Shown here piece after piece: positions 25,286 to 33,394 of a DNA stretch of 35,805 nucleotides. The stretch covers positions 1-35,805 of the forward strand of contig JAJFUG010000052.1 of NCBI GenBank assembly GCA_021372515.1, read 5' to 3'. The stretch is from a bacterium. Lineage in GTDB: Bacteria; Gemmatimonadota; Glassbacteria; GWA2-58-10. Both the position numbers and the translations under genes were made by a program. The notes under the pieces are model-generated. The model searched no databases. It was not told the origin of the DNA and saw only the letters and a list, made by a program, of their open reading frames with translations. Position 1 is the stretch's first letter. Each line of letters begins with the position of its first letter.

Positions 25286-25340
25286 CTTTTTCTGACAGTC
25301 CGGCTGTCTCGGCCGTGCGCCCGGCAGTCGGCGGATTTCA

Positions 25341-25369
25341 TTGCGCGGCTGGTCTGTCCGCATTAGAGT
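25341..25369 (+). promoter_or_regulatory. Candidate promoter for the glycoside-hydrolase-like gene
   Basis: TTGCGC (25341-25346), 17-nt spacer, TAGAGT (25364-25369); a leader of about 64 nt to the ATG at 25440. Confidence 0.4.
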
Positions 25370-25439
25370 GAATCCCAAAATCGACCGCACCTCCTGCCGC
25401 AGCGAACAAACCTGATGCCTGACTCCGGGAGCTTGGCGC

Positions 25440-27770
25440 ATGAAACGTTCTTTCCTTTGTATCTGCATGCTGATCATGGGAATCCTGACAATCCGCACGG
25501 ACGCGGCGGCGCAGGCTTTCAACTGCCTGCCGTCGGAAATCCGCACCGAAAACGGCGTGTCGGTGCTGTACGCCGGGGGAGCGCCGGTTACGCCCATGTC
25601 GTTCTGCTCGCGCAACAACTCCGACCCCCAGTACGTGCGGGGCCTGCTGGAGGCGGGAGTCAGGCTGCATTTCCCGATCTGCGACACGGATTGGAAAGAC
25701 CCACAGGGCTTCGAGAAACTCTCGGCCCTGGCGCACCGCATCCTGGCGCTCGACCCGCAGGCCGTGCTGATCCTGCGCCTTTCGCTCGACCCGCCGCGCC
25801 AGTGGATGGAGGACAACCCGGGCGAGTGCACCACGTTCGAGAACGGCAGCCCGCGGATGATAATCAACACCAAGATCGGCCGCACCTGGGACCCGGTGCT
25901 AACCGATGAGCTCAAGTTCTCCCTGGCCAGCCGCGCCTGGCAGGACAAGGCCGAGGAAGCGCTCACCGATTTCGTGCTCAAGGTGGCGGCCAGCGATTTC
26001 GGTTCCCGGGTGGCGGGATATTTCTTCACCGCCAGCGAAACAGAGGAATGGTATTATACCGTCACCTATGACCGCCGCTACCATGCCCACGATTTCAGCC
26101 GTCCGATGCTGGATTATTTCCGCGAGTACGTGCGCCGCAAATACGGCACGGATGAAAAGCTGGCCGCGGCCTGGCGCAACGATGTCCGCTCGTTCGAGGC
26201 GGTGCGCGTTCCCCAGTTGGCCGAGCGCACGCTCTACACCGGCGTGGGCGAGCTGATCACCCGGCGCTACGACAGCCACAGCACATTCGGCACCCTGGCC
26301 AACCCGGACTGCAGCGAGTTCGAGAGCGACTATTACCGGGCGCTTAACGAATCCGTGGCGGACGCGATCATCCGGTTCGGCCGCAAGGTGAAAGAACTCT
26401 CCGGGGGCAAGCTGATCACCGGGGCGTTCTACGGCTACCTGACCTGCGTGGTCTACCACGAGATGGGGATCACCGGGGCGGCGGCTAAAATCCAGGACAG
26501 CGGCGCGCTGGATTTCCTGGCCTCGCCCAGCACCTATTTCAACCGTCCCCCGGGCGGCCAGTCCACCGCGCGCAGCCCGTTCAGCAGCTACAACCTGCGC
26601 CGCATGCTCTGGTTCACCGAGGAGGACACCCGCACCGTGCTGTCGGATTACGGCAACTGGGCGCACTGGAGCCAGGCGCACTCGACCGCCGAAAGCTGCG
26701 AGATGCTCAAGCGCGACATGGGTAAAATCCTCACCCGTCACTACCACGCCTGGTGGTTCGAGAACAGCTCCAAGGACAAGTGGTACCACGACCCGGGCAT
26801 GCTGGCCACGATGAAACGCATCCAGGAGCTGTTCGGCGCCTCGCAGCGCCTGGGTTACAGGCGCGCGGCCGAGATCGCCATGGTGGCCAGCGAGCCGAGC
26901 ATTTTCTACACGGACCAGGAAAGCCTGCGCGACATGCTGATGTGGCAGCGGCAGCTCGAGTTCGAGCGGATCGGCGCGCCCTATGACTACTACTACGTGC
27001 GGGATCTGGCCGATCCCGCCATGCCGGACTACAAGCTCTACGTGTTCCTGAACGCGATCTGCCTGTCCGACTCCGAACGCGTGGCGGTCACGGCCAAGCT
27101 CAAAAAGAACGGCGCCACCGCCCTTTGGCTCTACGCCCCCGGCCTGATCGATCCGGACCGCGAGCCGAAACTGAACGTAGCCTGGATGAAAGAGCTGACC
27201 GGGTTCGACCTGGCCTACAAGCGAGGCTCTTTCCACCCGCGGTTCGTGGTCGACGACCCCCGTCACCCCCTGAGCGCCGGCCTGCCCCGCGACCGTTTCT
27301 TCGGCCAGCCGGACCGGGTGCTGTTCGGCAGCTTCGAGACCAAGGCCCCGGGCTGGCTGATCGAGCTGGCCCCCGCGCTCACCGATCCGCTTTTCTACCT
27401 GGCCGACAGCAGCCAGAGCGCGGGCGGGCTCTATTTCGAGGAGCGGCTTCCCGCCCTGGGCGAGACCGACCGGGCCGGCTACCGCTCGCTCTGGATCGGG
27501 GCCAAGTACGTGCAGGCCGAGCTGCTGCGCGCCGCCGCGCGCCGCGCCGGGGTGCATATCTACTCCGAGAGCGGGGACACGTTCACCGCGGATGGGGATT
27601 TCGCGGTGATCCACGGCTCCACCGGCGGGACCAAGACCCTGCGTTTCCCGGAAGCTGTGGACCTGTACGAGGTGTTCGAGGGAAAATATTATGGGAAAAA
27701 AGTGCGCGAGGTGACATTCCCGCTGGAGTTCGGCAAGACCAAAGTGTTCTGCCTGCGCGGGAAAATCTGA
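25440..27770 (+). CDS. Secreted glycoside-hydrolase-like protein (GH42-like)
   Basis: A 776-residue exported protein. The signal peptide has the core LCICMLIMGILTI and a cleavage region TDAAAQA near residue 25. The body resembles the (beta/alpha)8 barrel and trimerisation-type domains of GH42-like beta-galactosidases: YVRGLLEAGVRLHFP, an acidic cluster in FTASETEEWYY (E200, E202, E203), FSRPMLDYFREYVRRKYG-type text, and a later Rossmann-like segment (YKLYVFLNAICLSDSERVAV, then ATALWLYAPGLI). The exact family and the acid/base and nucleophile residues are not certain. It stands upstream of three PIG-L deacetylases and two dockerin-like proteins, which suggests a glycan-processing theme. It is divergent from the AGCS gene. 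Confidence 0.7.
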   Translation: MKRSFLCICMLIMGILTIRTDAAAQAFNCLPSEIRTENGVSVLYAGGAPVTPMSFCSRNNSDPQYVRGLLEAGVRLHFPICDTDWKDPQGFEKLSALAHRILALDPQAVLILRLSLDPPRQWMEDNPGECTTFENGSPRMIINTKIGRTWDPVLTDELKFSLASRAWQDKAEEALTDFVLKVAASDFGSRVAGYFFTASETEEWYYTVTYDRRYHAHDFSRPMLDYFREYVRRKYGTDEKLAAAWRNDVRSFEAVRVPQLAERTLYTGVGELITRRYDSHSTFGTLANPDCSEFESDYYRALNESVADAIIRFGRKVKELSGGKLITGAFYGYLTCVVYHEMGITGAAAKIQDSGALDFLASPSTYFNRPPGGQSTARSPFSSYNLRRMLWFTEEDTRTVLSDYGNWAHWSQAHSTAESCEMLKRDMGKILTRHYHAWWFENSSKDKWYHDPGMLATMKRIQELFGASQRLGYRRAAEIAMVASEPSIFYTDQESLRDMLMWQRQLEFERIGAPYDYYYVRDLADPAMPDYKLYVFLNAICLSDSERVAVTAKLKKNGATALWLYAPGLIDPDREPKLNVAWMKELTGFDLAYKRGSFHPRFVVDDPRHPLSAGLPRDRFFGQPDRVLFGSFETKAPGWLIELAPALTDPLFYLADSSQSAGGLYFEERLPALGETDRAGYRSLWIGAKYVQAELLRAAARRAGVHIYSESGDTFTADGDFAVIHGSTGGTKTLRFPEAVDLYEVFEGKYYGKKVREVTFPLEFGKTKVFCLRGKI

Positions 27771-28124
27771 ACTCAGACCAGTTTTATGTCTTGTGGAGGG
27801 GCACGGCGCGCCGTGCCCGGAAGGCTGTGATGTTCTCTTGGTTACGGCCCAGAGAACCAGAAGCCAGTGGGGGCCGCGAACTCGTCCAAACCGCGACACT
27901 GCTTCAACCTTGAGTGTTTTCGGAGCTTTGATTCCGCTGCTTCGTTGCAGCGGCGGCGCTGCCGCGGATCGCCGCCGAACCTTGGAGCACTGACGGGCCG
28001 GGCCGTTTCCCGCGCGGCTGAACGCTGCCCTGGCGGGAGGCTCAGACAGGCGCGGCCCCCAAAGGCAACTGCGGCGGCCCGGGGGCCGCTGGGGGAGTAA
28101 AAAGACGAAGGTGAGCGTCTGGAC
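27771..28124. other. GC-rich intergenic region
   Basis: About 350 nt between convergent genes. It begins with the perfect palindrome at 27799-27818. The remainder (a CTCTTGGTTACGGCCCAGAG block, then GC-rich text with short inverted blocks such as GCAGCGGCGGCGCTGC) has no supported gene; open frames here lack ribosome sites and known domains. Confidence 0.4.
27799..27818. repeat. Perfect 20-nt palindrome
   Basis: GGGCACGGCGCGCCGTGCCC, a perfect palindrome 28 nt past the glycoside-hydrolase-like stop. Similar GGGGCACGGC...GCCGTGCCCC units are dispersed repeats in many environmental genomes. It may be a transcript-end hairpin, but no T-run follows. Confidence 0.6.
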
Positions 28125-28604
28125 TCAGAAGATTTTGTCCAGGTTCTTGTGGATTCTGAGCAGCTTGGCCTCATTGTTCGCCCGGGCCACCAGGGACTGG
28201 CTCACCTGAAGGCGCTCGGCCTGGCGGTAACCGTGAGCCTCCATGCCGCGGCAGAGGAATTCGAGCTGGCCGGCCAACTCGGCCAGGGAGGGCTTGGAGG
28301 CCAGGCGTTCCAGGTAGCGCACTGTCATCTCGGGGCTTGAGACCAACTCGGCGAACGAGAGCATTTCCTCGAAGCCCAGGCGGGTGGAGAGCAGCTCGAA
28401 CAGCATGCCGGCCATAACCTCGGGGTTGCGCGGGGCCAGGCTGTAGTTGACACTCCGGCTCCGGGCGGCGGCGCGCCGGGCGCCGGAGGCGCCGCGGGGC
28501 GTTCGCCCGCCCGCGCTTTGCGCGGCGGCGCGCCGCCGCTGCCAGCCCAGAACCACGCTCATGGCCAGGATTAACGCGACAAACACCAGGACCAGCTCTT
28601 CCAC
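28125..28604 (-). CDS. Membrane-anchored hypothetical protein
   Basis: A 159-residue protein with one N-terminal membrane helix (LVLVFVALILAMSVVLGW), a basic Arg/Ala-rich linker (about 22-50) and a helical cytosolic domain (about 55-159) such as MAGMLFELLSTRLGFEEMLSF and LAELAGQLEFLCRGMEAHGY. No family is recognised. The GTG start at 28604 has AAGG about 9 nt upstream. It is transcribed divergently from the PIG-L genes. The positive residues after the helix place the C-terminal part inside the cell. Confidence 0.6.
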   Translation of the reverse strand: MEELVLVFVALILAMSVVLGWQRRRAAAQSAGGRTPRGASGARRAAARSRSVNYSLAPRNPEVMAGMLFELLSTRLGFEEMLSFAELVSSPEMTVRYLERLASKPSLAELAGQLEFLCRGMEAHGYRQAERLQVSQSLVARANNEAKLLRIHKNLDKIF

Positions 28605-28627
28605 CGCCGCGCGCCTTTTTTTCGGGG

Positions 28628-28656
28628 TTTACCTTTGGGCCTTTGGATGCTAAAAT
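28628..28656 (+). promoter_or_regulatory. Candidate promoter for the PIG-L cluster
   Basis: TTTACC (28628-28633), 17-nt spacer, TAAAAT (28651-28656). The leader to the ATG at 28760 would be about 97 nt. It lies in the gap shared with the divergent 28604 gene. Confidence 0.4.
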
Positions 28657-28759
28657 ACAGCGGTCGTTCTGCTGCAAGATAAGCAACAACCGTACCAGAT
28701 GAAACTGTTCTGCACTTGGGTTGGGGTTTTTCAACTTGAAACGCAAGGGGAATACAACA

Positions 28760-29584
28760 ATGGCCGGAAAATTCGAGGACCTCAGGGTGCTGGCGATTGG
28801 CGCCCACCCGGATGACTGTGAGATAAAGGTCGGCGGCGCCGCCGCTCTGTGGGCGGAACAGGGCGCCAGCGTGAAATTCCTCAGCCTGACCAACGGGGAT
28901 GCCGGGCACCATGAGATGGGCGGCGGCCCCCTGGCCCGTCGGCGCAAGCGCGAGTCGGTGCGCGCGGCCGAGGTCCTGGGGGTGCAGGAGACACAGACCC
29001 TGGACAACCATGACGGCGAGCTGGCCCCTGACACCGAGGTGCGCAAAGCCGTGGTCAAGGCGATCCGCCAGTGGCGGGCGGATGTGGTTATCACTTGCCG
29101 TCCAAACGACTACCATCCAGACCACCGCTACACCTCGCAGGTGGTGCAGGATGCCGCCTACGTGGTGCGGGTGCCCAATTACTGCCAGGATGTACCCGCC
29201 CTGCGCAAGGACCCGGCATTTTTCTACGTGTCGGACGGGTTCACCAAGCCCTGCCCCTTCGAGCCGGTGGTGAGCGTGGATATCGACCCGGTGAGCGGGA
29301 AAAAACTGCGCGCTCTGCACACTATGGACAGCCAGATGTACGAGTGGCTGCCCTGGATCGAGGGCTGCCTGGAGGCTGTGCCGGAGGGTGACACGGCCCG
29401 GTTGGCCTGGCTGCCCACGTTCCTGGATGGCTTTTTCGAGAAAGCGGAGGATTTCCGTGGGCCTCTGGCCGAGCGCTATGGCGAGGAGCGGGCGGCCAGG
29501 GTGAAATACAGTGAGAGTTTCGAGCTTTGCGAGTACGGCCACCGCCCGTCGCGCCAGGAGGTCTGGGAGCTGTTCCCGTTCTGA
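28760..29584 (+). CDS. PIG-L family deacetylase, cytosolic
   Basis: A 274-residue PIG-L (LmbE-like) zinc deacetylase. The metal motif AHPDD is at residues 15-19 and the third ligand lies in HPDH (119-122). Relatives remove N-acetyl groups from GlcNAc-type substrates, for example GlcNAc-PI, mycothiol/bacillithiol precursors and chitin oligomers. No signal peptide, unlike the next two genes. AAGGGG stands 9 nt before the ATG at 28760. It is the first of three tandem paralogs. All share NGDAGH, a GGGxLARRR patch, DYHPDHRYT and a C-terminal FE(L/I)CE(Y/F)G signature. The substrate is unknown. Confidence 0.93.
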   Translation: MAGKFEDLRVLAIGAHPDDCEIKVGGAAALWAEQGASVKFLSLTNGDAGHHEMGGGPLARRRKRESVRAAEVLGVQETQTLDNHDGELAPDTEVRKAVVKAIRQWRADVVITCRPNDYHPDHRYTSQVVQDAAYVVRVPNYCQDVPALRKDPAFFYVSDGFTKPCPFEPVVSVDIDPVSGKKLRALHTMDSQMYEWLPWIEGCLEAVPEGDTARLAWLPTFLDGFFEKAEDFRGPLAERYGEERAARVKYSESFELCEYGHRPSRQEVWELFPF

Positions 29585-29642
29585 GGCCGCGTGCGGGGGA
29601 GCGGGGGCCTGGGCGTTCAAACAAATACAACGGGGGTGAGTC

Positions 29643-30563
29643 ATGCGCAGGATTTTCGCTGGCTTGTTTGTCGTGATGCTGGCAGCCGGGCTGTCCGGCC
29701 TGCGGGCGCAGACAGTCTACCAGGGCGGAGTGGAGCCTCCGCGCACCGGGGCCGAGCCGCTGCGGGTTATCATGATCGGGGCACACCCGGATGACGCCGA
29801 GGTCAAGGGTGGCGGCACGGCGGCGCTCTGGGCCGCCGCCGGGGCGAAAGTCCTGCTCGTGGCAGTGACCAACGGCGATGCCGGCCACCAGAGCGAAGGC
29901 GGCGGAGCCCTGGCCCGCCGTCGCGCCGCCGAGGCCAAGCTGTCGGCCGAGCGCCTGGGGGTGAGCTGGATGACCCTGGGCTTCCATGACGGCGAGCTGG
30001 AGCCGACCCTGGCCGCCCGCAAGGCGGTCATCCGGGCCATCCGCGACTGGCAGGCCGATATTGTGATCCTGCCGCGCCCCAACGACTACCACCCCGACCA
30101 CCGCTACACGGCTCAGATCGTCCAGGATGCCGCCTACATGGTGATGGTGCCGAACGTGTGCCCGGAGACGGCGCGCCTGGAGAAAAATCCCGTGTTCATG
30201 TATTTCCTGGACGGGTTCAAGAAGCCGATCCCGTTCGCCCCGGATGTGGCCGTGGTGGTCGACCCGGTGATGGAGAAAAAGTGGGGCTCGCTGGATGCGA
30301 TGGAGAGCCAGATGTACGAGTGGCTGCCCTGGATCGGCGGGTTCCTGAACGATGTCCCGGCCGACAAGAGCGCCCGTCAGCAGTGGCTGCGCAAGTGGCG
30401 CGGCCCCTCCATGCAGGGCTGGAAAGCGCAGTGCAGCCAGGCGCTCGAGGCACGCTACGGAAAGGAAAAGGCCGACACTGCCACCTACGTGGAGGGCTTC
30501 GAGATCTGCGAATTCGGCCGCCAGCCCAGCCGCGAGGAGCTCTGGAACCTGTTCCCGCGCTGA
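29643..30563 (+). CDS. PIG-L family deacetylase, exported (copy 2)
   Basis: A 306-residue PIG-L deacetylase with a signal peptide (core FAGLFVVMLAAGLSGL, cleavage after LRA near residue 22) and a short linker before the domain. AHPDD is at about 47-51, with the matching DYHPDHRYT downstream. It is much closer to copy 3 than to the cytosolic copy 1 (shared VAVTNGDAGHQS, FHDGELEP, AAYMVMVPNVCPET). Activity outside the cytoplasm fits deacetylation of an extracellular or periplasmic N-acetylated glycan; that is inference. GGGGGTG precedes the ATG. It lies 58 nt after copy 1. Confidence 0.93.
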   Translation: MRRIFAGLFVVMLAAGLSGLRAQTVYQGGVEPPRTGAEPLRVIMIGAHPDDAEVKGGGTAALWAAAGAKVLLVAVTNGDAGHQSEGGGALARRRAAEAKLSAERLGVSWMTLGFHDGELEPTLAARKAVIRAIRDWQADIVILPRPNDYHPDHRYTAQIVQDAAYMVMVPNVCPETARLEKNPVFMYFLDGFKKPIPFAPDVAVVVDPVMEKKWGSLDAMESQMYEWLPWIGGFLNDVPADKSARQQWLRKWRGPSMQGWKAQCSQALEARYGKEKADTATYVEGFEICEFGRQPSREELWNLFPR

Positions 30564-30627
30564 GTGCGGTCGCGATTGTTGAGACCCTGGATCGGACCCC
30601 TGAAACGGCAACCGGGAGAGGCGACGG

Positions 30628-31524
30628 ATGATCTGGAACCGGAGAGGTTTGACTGTCTTTTTTGCCCTTTGTTTTCTTGCCCTGACTTTTCCGGCCGGAC
30701 AGGCCGCGGCCGCCGAGTCGCTGCGGGTGATAATGATCGGCGCACACCCGGATGACGCGGAATACTGCGCGGGCGGGACCGCGGCGCTCTGGGCGGCCTC
30801 CGGGGCCAAGGTGCAGCTCGTGGCAGTGACCAACGGCGATGCTGGCCACCAGAGCCAGGGCGGCGGAGCCCTGGCCCGCCGCAGGGCGGAGGAGGCGACC
30901 CGCGCCTCGAAAGTCCTGGGAACGAGCTGGCGCACCCTGGGTTTCCATGACGGGGAGCTGGAGCCGAGCCTCGAGGTGCGCAAGGCTGTCATCCGGGCGA
31001 TCCGCGACTGGCAGGCCGACATCGTGATCCTGCCGCGCCCCAACGACTACCACCCTGACCACCGCTACACGGCCCAGGTGGTGCAGGATGCGGCCTACAT
31101 GGTGATGGTGCCCAATGTCTGCCCCGAGACACCGCGCCTGGAGAAAAACCCGGTGTTCATGTATTTCGAGGACGGATTTAGAAAGCCCATCCCGTTCCAG
31201 GCGGATGTGGTGGTGGATATCAGCGCGGTCCAGGAGCGGAAACTCAAGGCCCTGGCCGAGATGGACAGCCAGATGTTCGAGTGGCTGCCCTGGATCGACG
31301 GGCAGTTGGACCAGGTGCCCGCCGACCCGGCCGGGCGCTGGGAGTGGTTCGTGAAAGGCTGGGGCCGCGGCAGGGCCGGCAAGGATAACCCGCACTACGG
31401 CATGCTGGCCGAGCGTTACGGCGCCGAGCGGGCCGGCAAGGTCACTCACGCCGAGGCGTTCGAGATCTGCGAGTTCGGCCGTCAGCCCACCCGCGAGGAA
31501 CTGTGGACCCTGTTCCCGAAGTGA
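30628..31524 (+). CDS. PIG-L family deacetylase, exported (copy 3)
   Basis: A 298-residue paralog with a signal peptide (VFFALCFLALTF, cleavage near AAA at about residue 28). It has AHPDDAE, DYHPDHRYT and the C-terminal EICEFGRQP segment of copy 2, and a residue change in the metal-site flank (AEYCAGG instead of AEVKGGG). Close similarity to copy 2 over the whole domain points to a recent duplication followed by divergence. The gene is followed by an intrinsic terminator that ends the cluster. Confidence 0.93.
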   Translation: MIWNRRGLTVFFALCFLALTFPAGQAAAAESLRVIMIGAHPDDAEYCAGGTAALWAASGAKVQLVAVTNGDAGHQSQGGGALARRRAEEATRASKVLGTSWRTLGFHDGELEPSLEVRKAVIRAIRDWQADIVILPRPNDYHPDHRYTAQVVQDAAYMVMVPNVCPETPRLEKNPVFMYFEDGFRKPIPFQADVVVDISAVQERKLKALAEMDSQMFEWLPWIDGQLDQVPADPAGRWEWFVKGWGRGRAGKDNPHYGMLAERYGAERAGKVTHAEAFEICEFGRQPTREELWTLFPK

Positions 31525-31543
31525 TTAATAGTCTTAGAGATAT

Positions 31544-31584
31544 GAAAGAGCCTTGGGAGAATGCTCAGGGCTCTTTCTTTTTTT
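31544..31584 (+). terminator. Intrinsic terminator after the PIG-L cluster
   Basis: GAAAGAGCC... with the partner GGCTCTTTC (outer 9 pairs), inner pairing around AATG, and a T-run at 31577-31584. It starts 20 nt past the stop of copy 3. Confidence 0.85.
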
Positions 31585-31596
31585 CCTTAGTAGGGG

Positions 31597-31624
31597 TTTC
31601 CATTTCGGATAAATTGTGTATGTT
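31597..31624 (+). promoter_or_regulatory. Weak candidate promoter for the R-M pair
   Basis: TTTCCA (31597-31602), 16-nt spacer, TATGTT (31619-31624), immediately after the PIG-L terminator; leader about 40 nt. Confidence 0.3.
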
Positions 31625-31670
31625 GATTTAAGTCGGATTCCGCTTTCTGACACCCTCGGGAACATGACGG

Positions 31671-32399
31671 ATGTTTGAGAGACTCAAAGAAAAAGGGTTT
31701 CAAATCCTTACACTGCACTATGCTGAGGCGATTTTAACTTTGGATATGCCTACGGCTGCGACAGAACTCGAGACAGTGCTGCTGCAGATTGAGATACCAG
31801 CGGAGGAATTGGTACGCGGTGGAGGCGGAGAGGGAGAACTGACACAGAGAATGCGGCATGCTCTGGCAGAGGAACAAGGTTGGAAGAAGCATAGTTTTGA
31901 GATTAAAAAGATAATAGATGGAATTGAGAAAGAATCGATATCACACCAGGTCGATCACGTTAAAAAATTTCCTACTGGCACATTCGCCTTGGAAATAGAG
32001 TGGAACAACAAGGATCCTTTCTTTGACAGGGATTTAGAGAATTTTAAGCGATTGCATGCAGATGGAGTGATTTCGATAGGTGCAATAATAACGCGAGGTT
32101 CTTCGCTACAGGATTCTCTGCGCGATCTCGTTGCTCAGTTTGCACGAAAGCAAGGAATCGGAAAGGTCGAGGACTTATCGTCTTTCTATTCTCCTACTAA
32201 TAGGCAACTTGATATGATCAACCGAATGGCGGCTGCAAAAGGATCGTTTGAAGAAGGCTGGGCGCATGCTTTCGTTTCCGATAAATTCGGTGAAGCTACG
32301 ACTCATTGGCGAAAGCTGGAGGATCGTGTCCATCGGGGAGTCGGCAATCCGTGTCCATTGCTTCTTATCGGGATCCCGAGACAGGTTGTAGTCATATGA
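31671..32399 (+). CDS. BglII/BstYI-type restriction endonuclease
   Basis: A 242-residue type II restriction endonuclease. The mid-section VDHVKKFPTG, then ALEIEWNNKDPFFDRDL (residues 94-121) matches the BglII/BstYI family core, with D95 and E108/E110 as likely metal ligands. Family members cut sites such as AGATCT or RGATCY; the exact site here is not readable from sequence. The gene is AT-rich compared with flanking genes. The methyltransferase start overlaps its stop (ATGA), so the two are coupled. The ATG at 31671 has only a weak ribosome site (GGAACATGACGG-type text), and no better alternative is seen. Confidence 0.85.
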   Translation: MFERLKEKGFQILTLHYAEAILTLDMPTAATELETVLLQIEIPAEELVRGGGGEGELTQRMRHALAEEQGWKKHSFEIKKIIDGIEKESISHQVDHVKKFPTGTFALEIEWNNKDPFFDRDLENFKRLHADGVISIGAIITRGSSLQDSLRDLVAQFARKQGIGKVEDLSSFYSPTNRQLDMINRMAAAKGSFEEGWAHAFVSDKFGEATTHWRKLEDRVHRGVGNPCPLLLIGIPRQVVVI

Positions 32400-33106
32400 G
32401 TGCCGGGGAGGAAAGGGTGACGCCACAGTGCTATAACCTGATAAAACTCAATCCAGCGGAAGATATCTTATCCAAGATGAAAGGCCAATATTCCACTATT
32501 CTGGCCGATCCTCCCTGGCAATTCCAGAACCGGACCGGAAAAGTAGCACCCGAACACAGACGTTTGTTAAGATATCCGACGATGGAGTTGAAGGAAATTC
32601 TTGAATTGCCGGTTTCCAAACTGGCCGCTGCCCAGTCTCACCTTTATCTGTGGGTGCCCAACGCCCTTCTCCAGGAAGGGCTGAGAGTGCTGGAGGCCTG
32701 GGGTTTCACCTATAAATCGAATCTGGTCTGGTACAAAATTCGCAAAGATGGTGGTCCTGATGGGCGAGGGGTCGGGTTTTACTTCAGAAATGTCACGGAA
32801 CTGGTCTTGTTTGGTATCCGCGGGAGCATGCGCACCCTTGATCCGGGCCGGACTCAGGTGAATTTGTTTTCTACGCGCAAAAGAGAGCACTCCCGGAAAC
32901 CGGATGAGCTGTACTCACTGATAGAATCATGCTCGCCAGGCCCCTATTTGGAGCTCTTTGCCCGTTTTAGAAGGCCGGGCTGGATACAGTGGGGCAATGA
33001 AGATGTCGAGGAAAACTCGAATCTGGGTGTGGCGAGAAGGAATGGACATATCGATCCACAACTGAGATTACTCGAAACTCCTCGGGGGTATGGGAATAAA
33101 AGATAA
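32396..33106 (+). CDS. MT-A70 family DNA adenine methyltransferase
   Basis: A 236-residue MT-A70 methyltransferase with the catalytic motif DPPW at residues 38-41 (ILADPPWQF), followed by the SAM-binding half (YLWVPNALLQEGLRVLEAWG, FTYKSNLVWYKI) and the C-terminal KPDELYSLIE...YLELFAR segment. MT-A70 DNA enzymes make N6-methyladenine, so it most likely protects the host against the endonuclease encoded just upstream. I chose the ATG at 32396, which overlaps the endonuclease stop by 4 nt; the longer in-frame start at 32306 would lie inside that gene. GC content is lower than the genome background and a terminator follows. Confidence 0.92.
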   Translation: MSAGEERVTPQCYNLIKLNPAEDILSKMKGQYSTILADPPWQFQNRTGKVAPEHRRLLRYPTMELKEILELPVSKLAAAQSHLYLWVPNALLQEGLRVLEAWGFTYKSNLVWYKIRKDGGPDGRGVGFYFRNVTELVLFGIRGSMRTLDPGRTQVNLFSTRKREHSRKPDELYSLIESCSPGPYLELFARFRRPGWIQWGNEDVEENSNLGVARRNGHIDPQLRLLETPRGYGNKR

Positions 33107-33139
33107 TTCTGTAGGGCTGTTTTGATCAAATATCGAGAA

Positions 33140-33180
33140 AAACAGGGACATCCCGAAAGGAATGTCCCTGTTTATTTTCC
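33140..33180 (+). terminator. Intrinsic terminator after the R-M pair
   Basis: Perfect 12-nt arms AAACAGGGACAT and ATGTCCCTGTTT, 10-nt loop (CCCGAAAGGA), followed by ATTTTCC. It lies 33 nt past the methyltransferase stop. Confidence 0.8.
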
Positions 33181-33394
33181 TCTTGGCCCGCTATCGCGGG
33201 TTTATTTTGTCATAAATGAATTCCCGCTTACGATTATGAGAATCAGGCTTTCCGCACGCTGTAACAACTCGCTGTAAACTAAAAAGATATCGGCCGGCAC
33301 TCTTTGGCACCATTCTTGATTATCTCTCTGCCGGTCTTCAATTTAAGACGATTCCGCCTGCTCCAAACCGTACTTCAGCCCCGGAGCGCTCTCC

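Noticed and set aside
27781-28100. Short + strand frames after the glycoside-hydrolase-like gene
   Set aside because: They start in or beside a palindrome, have no ribosome site and no conserved features.
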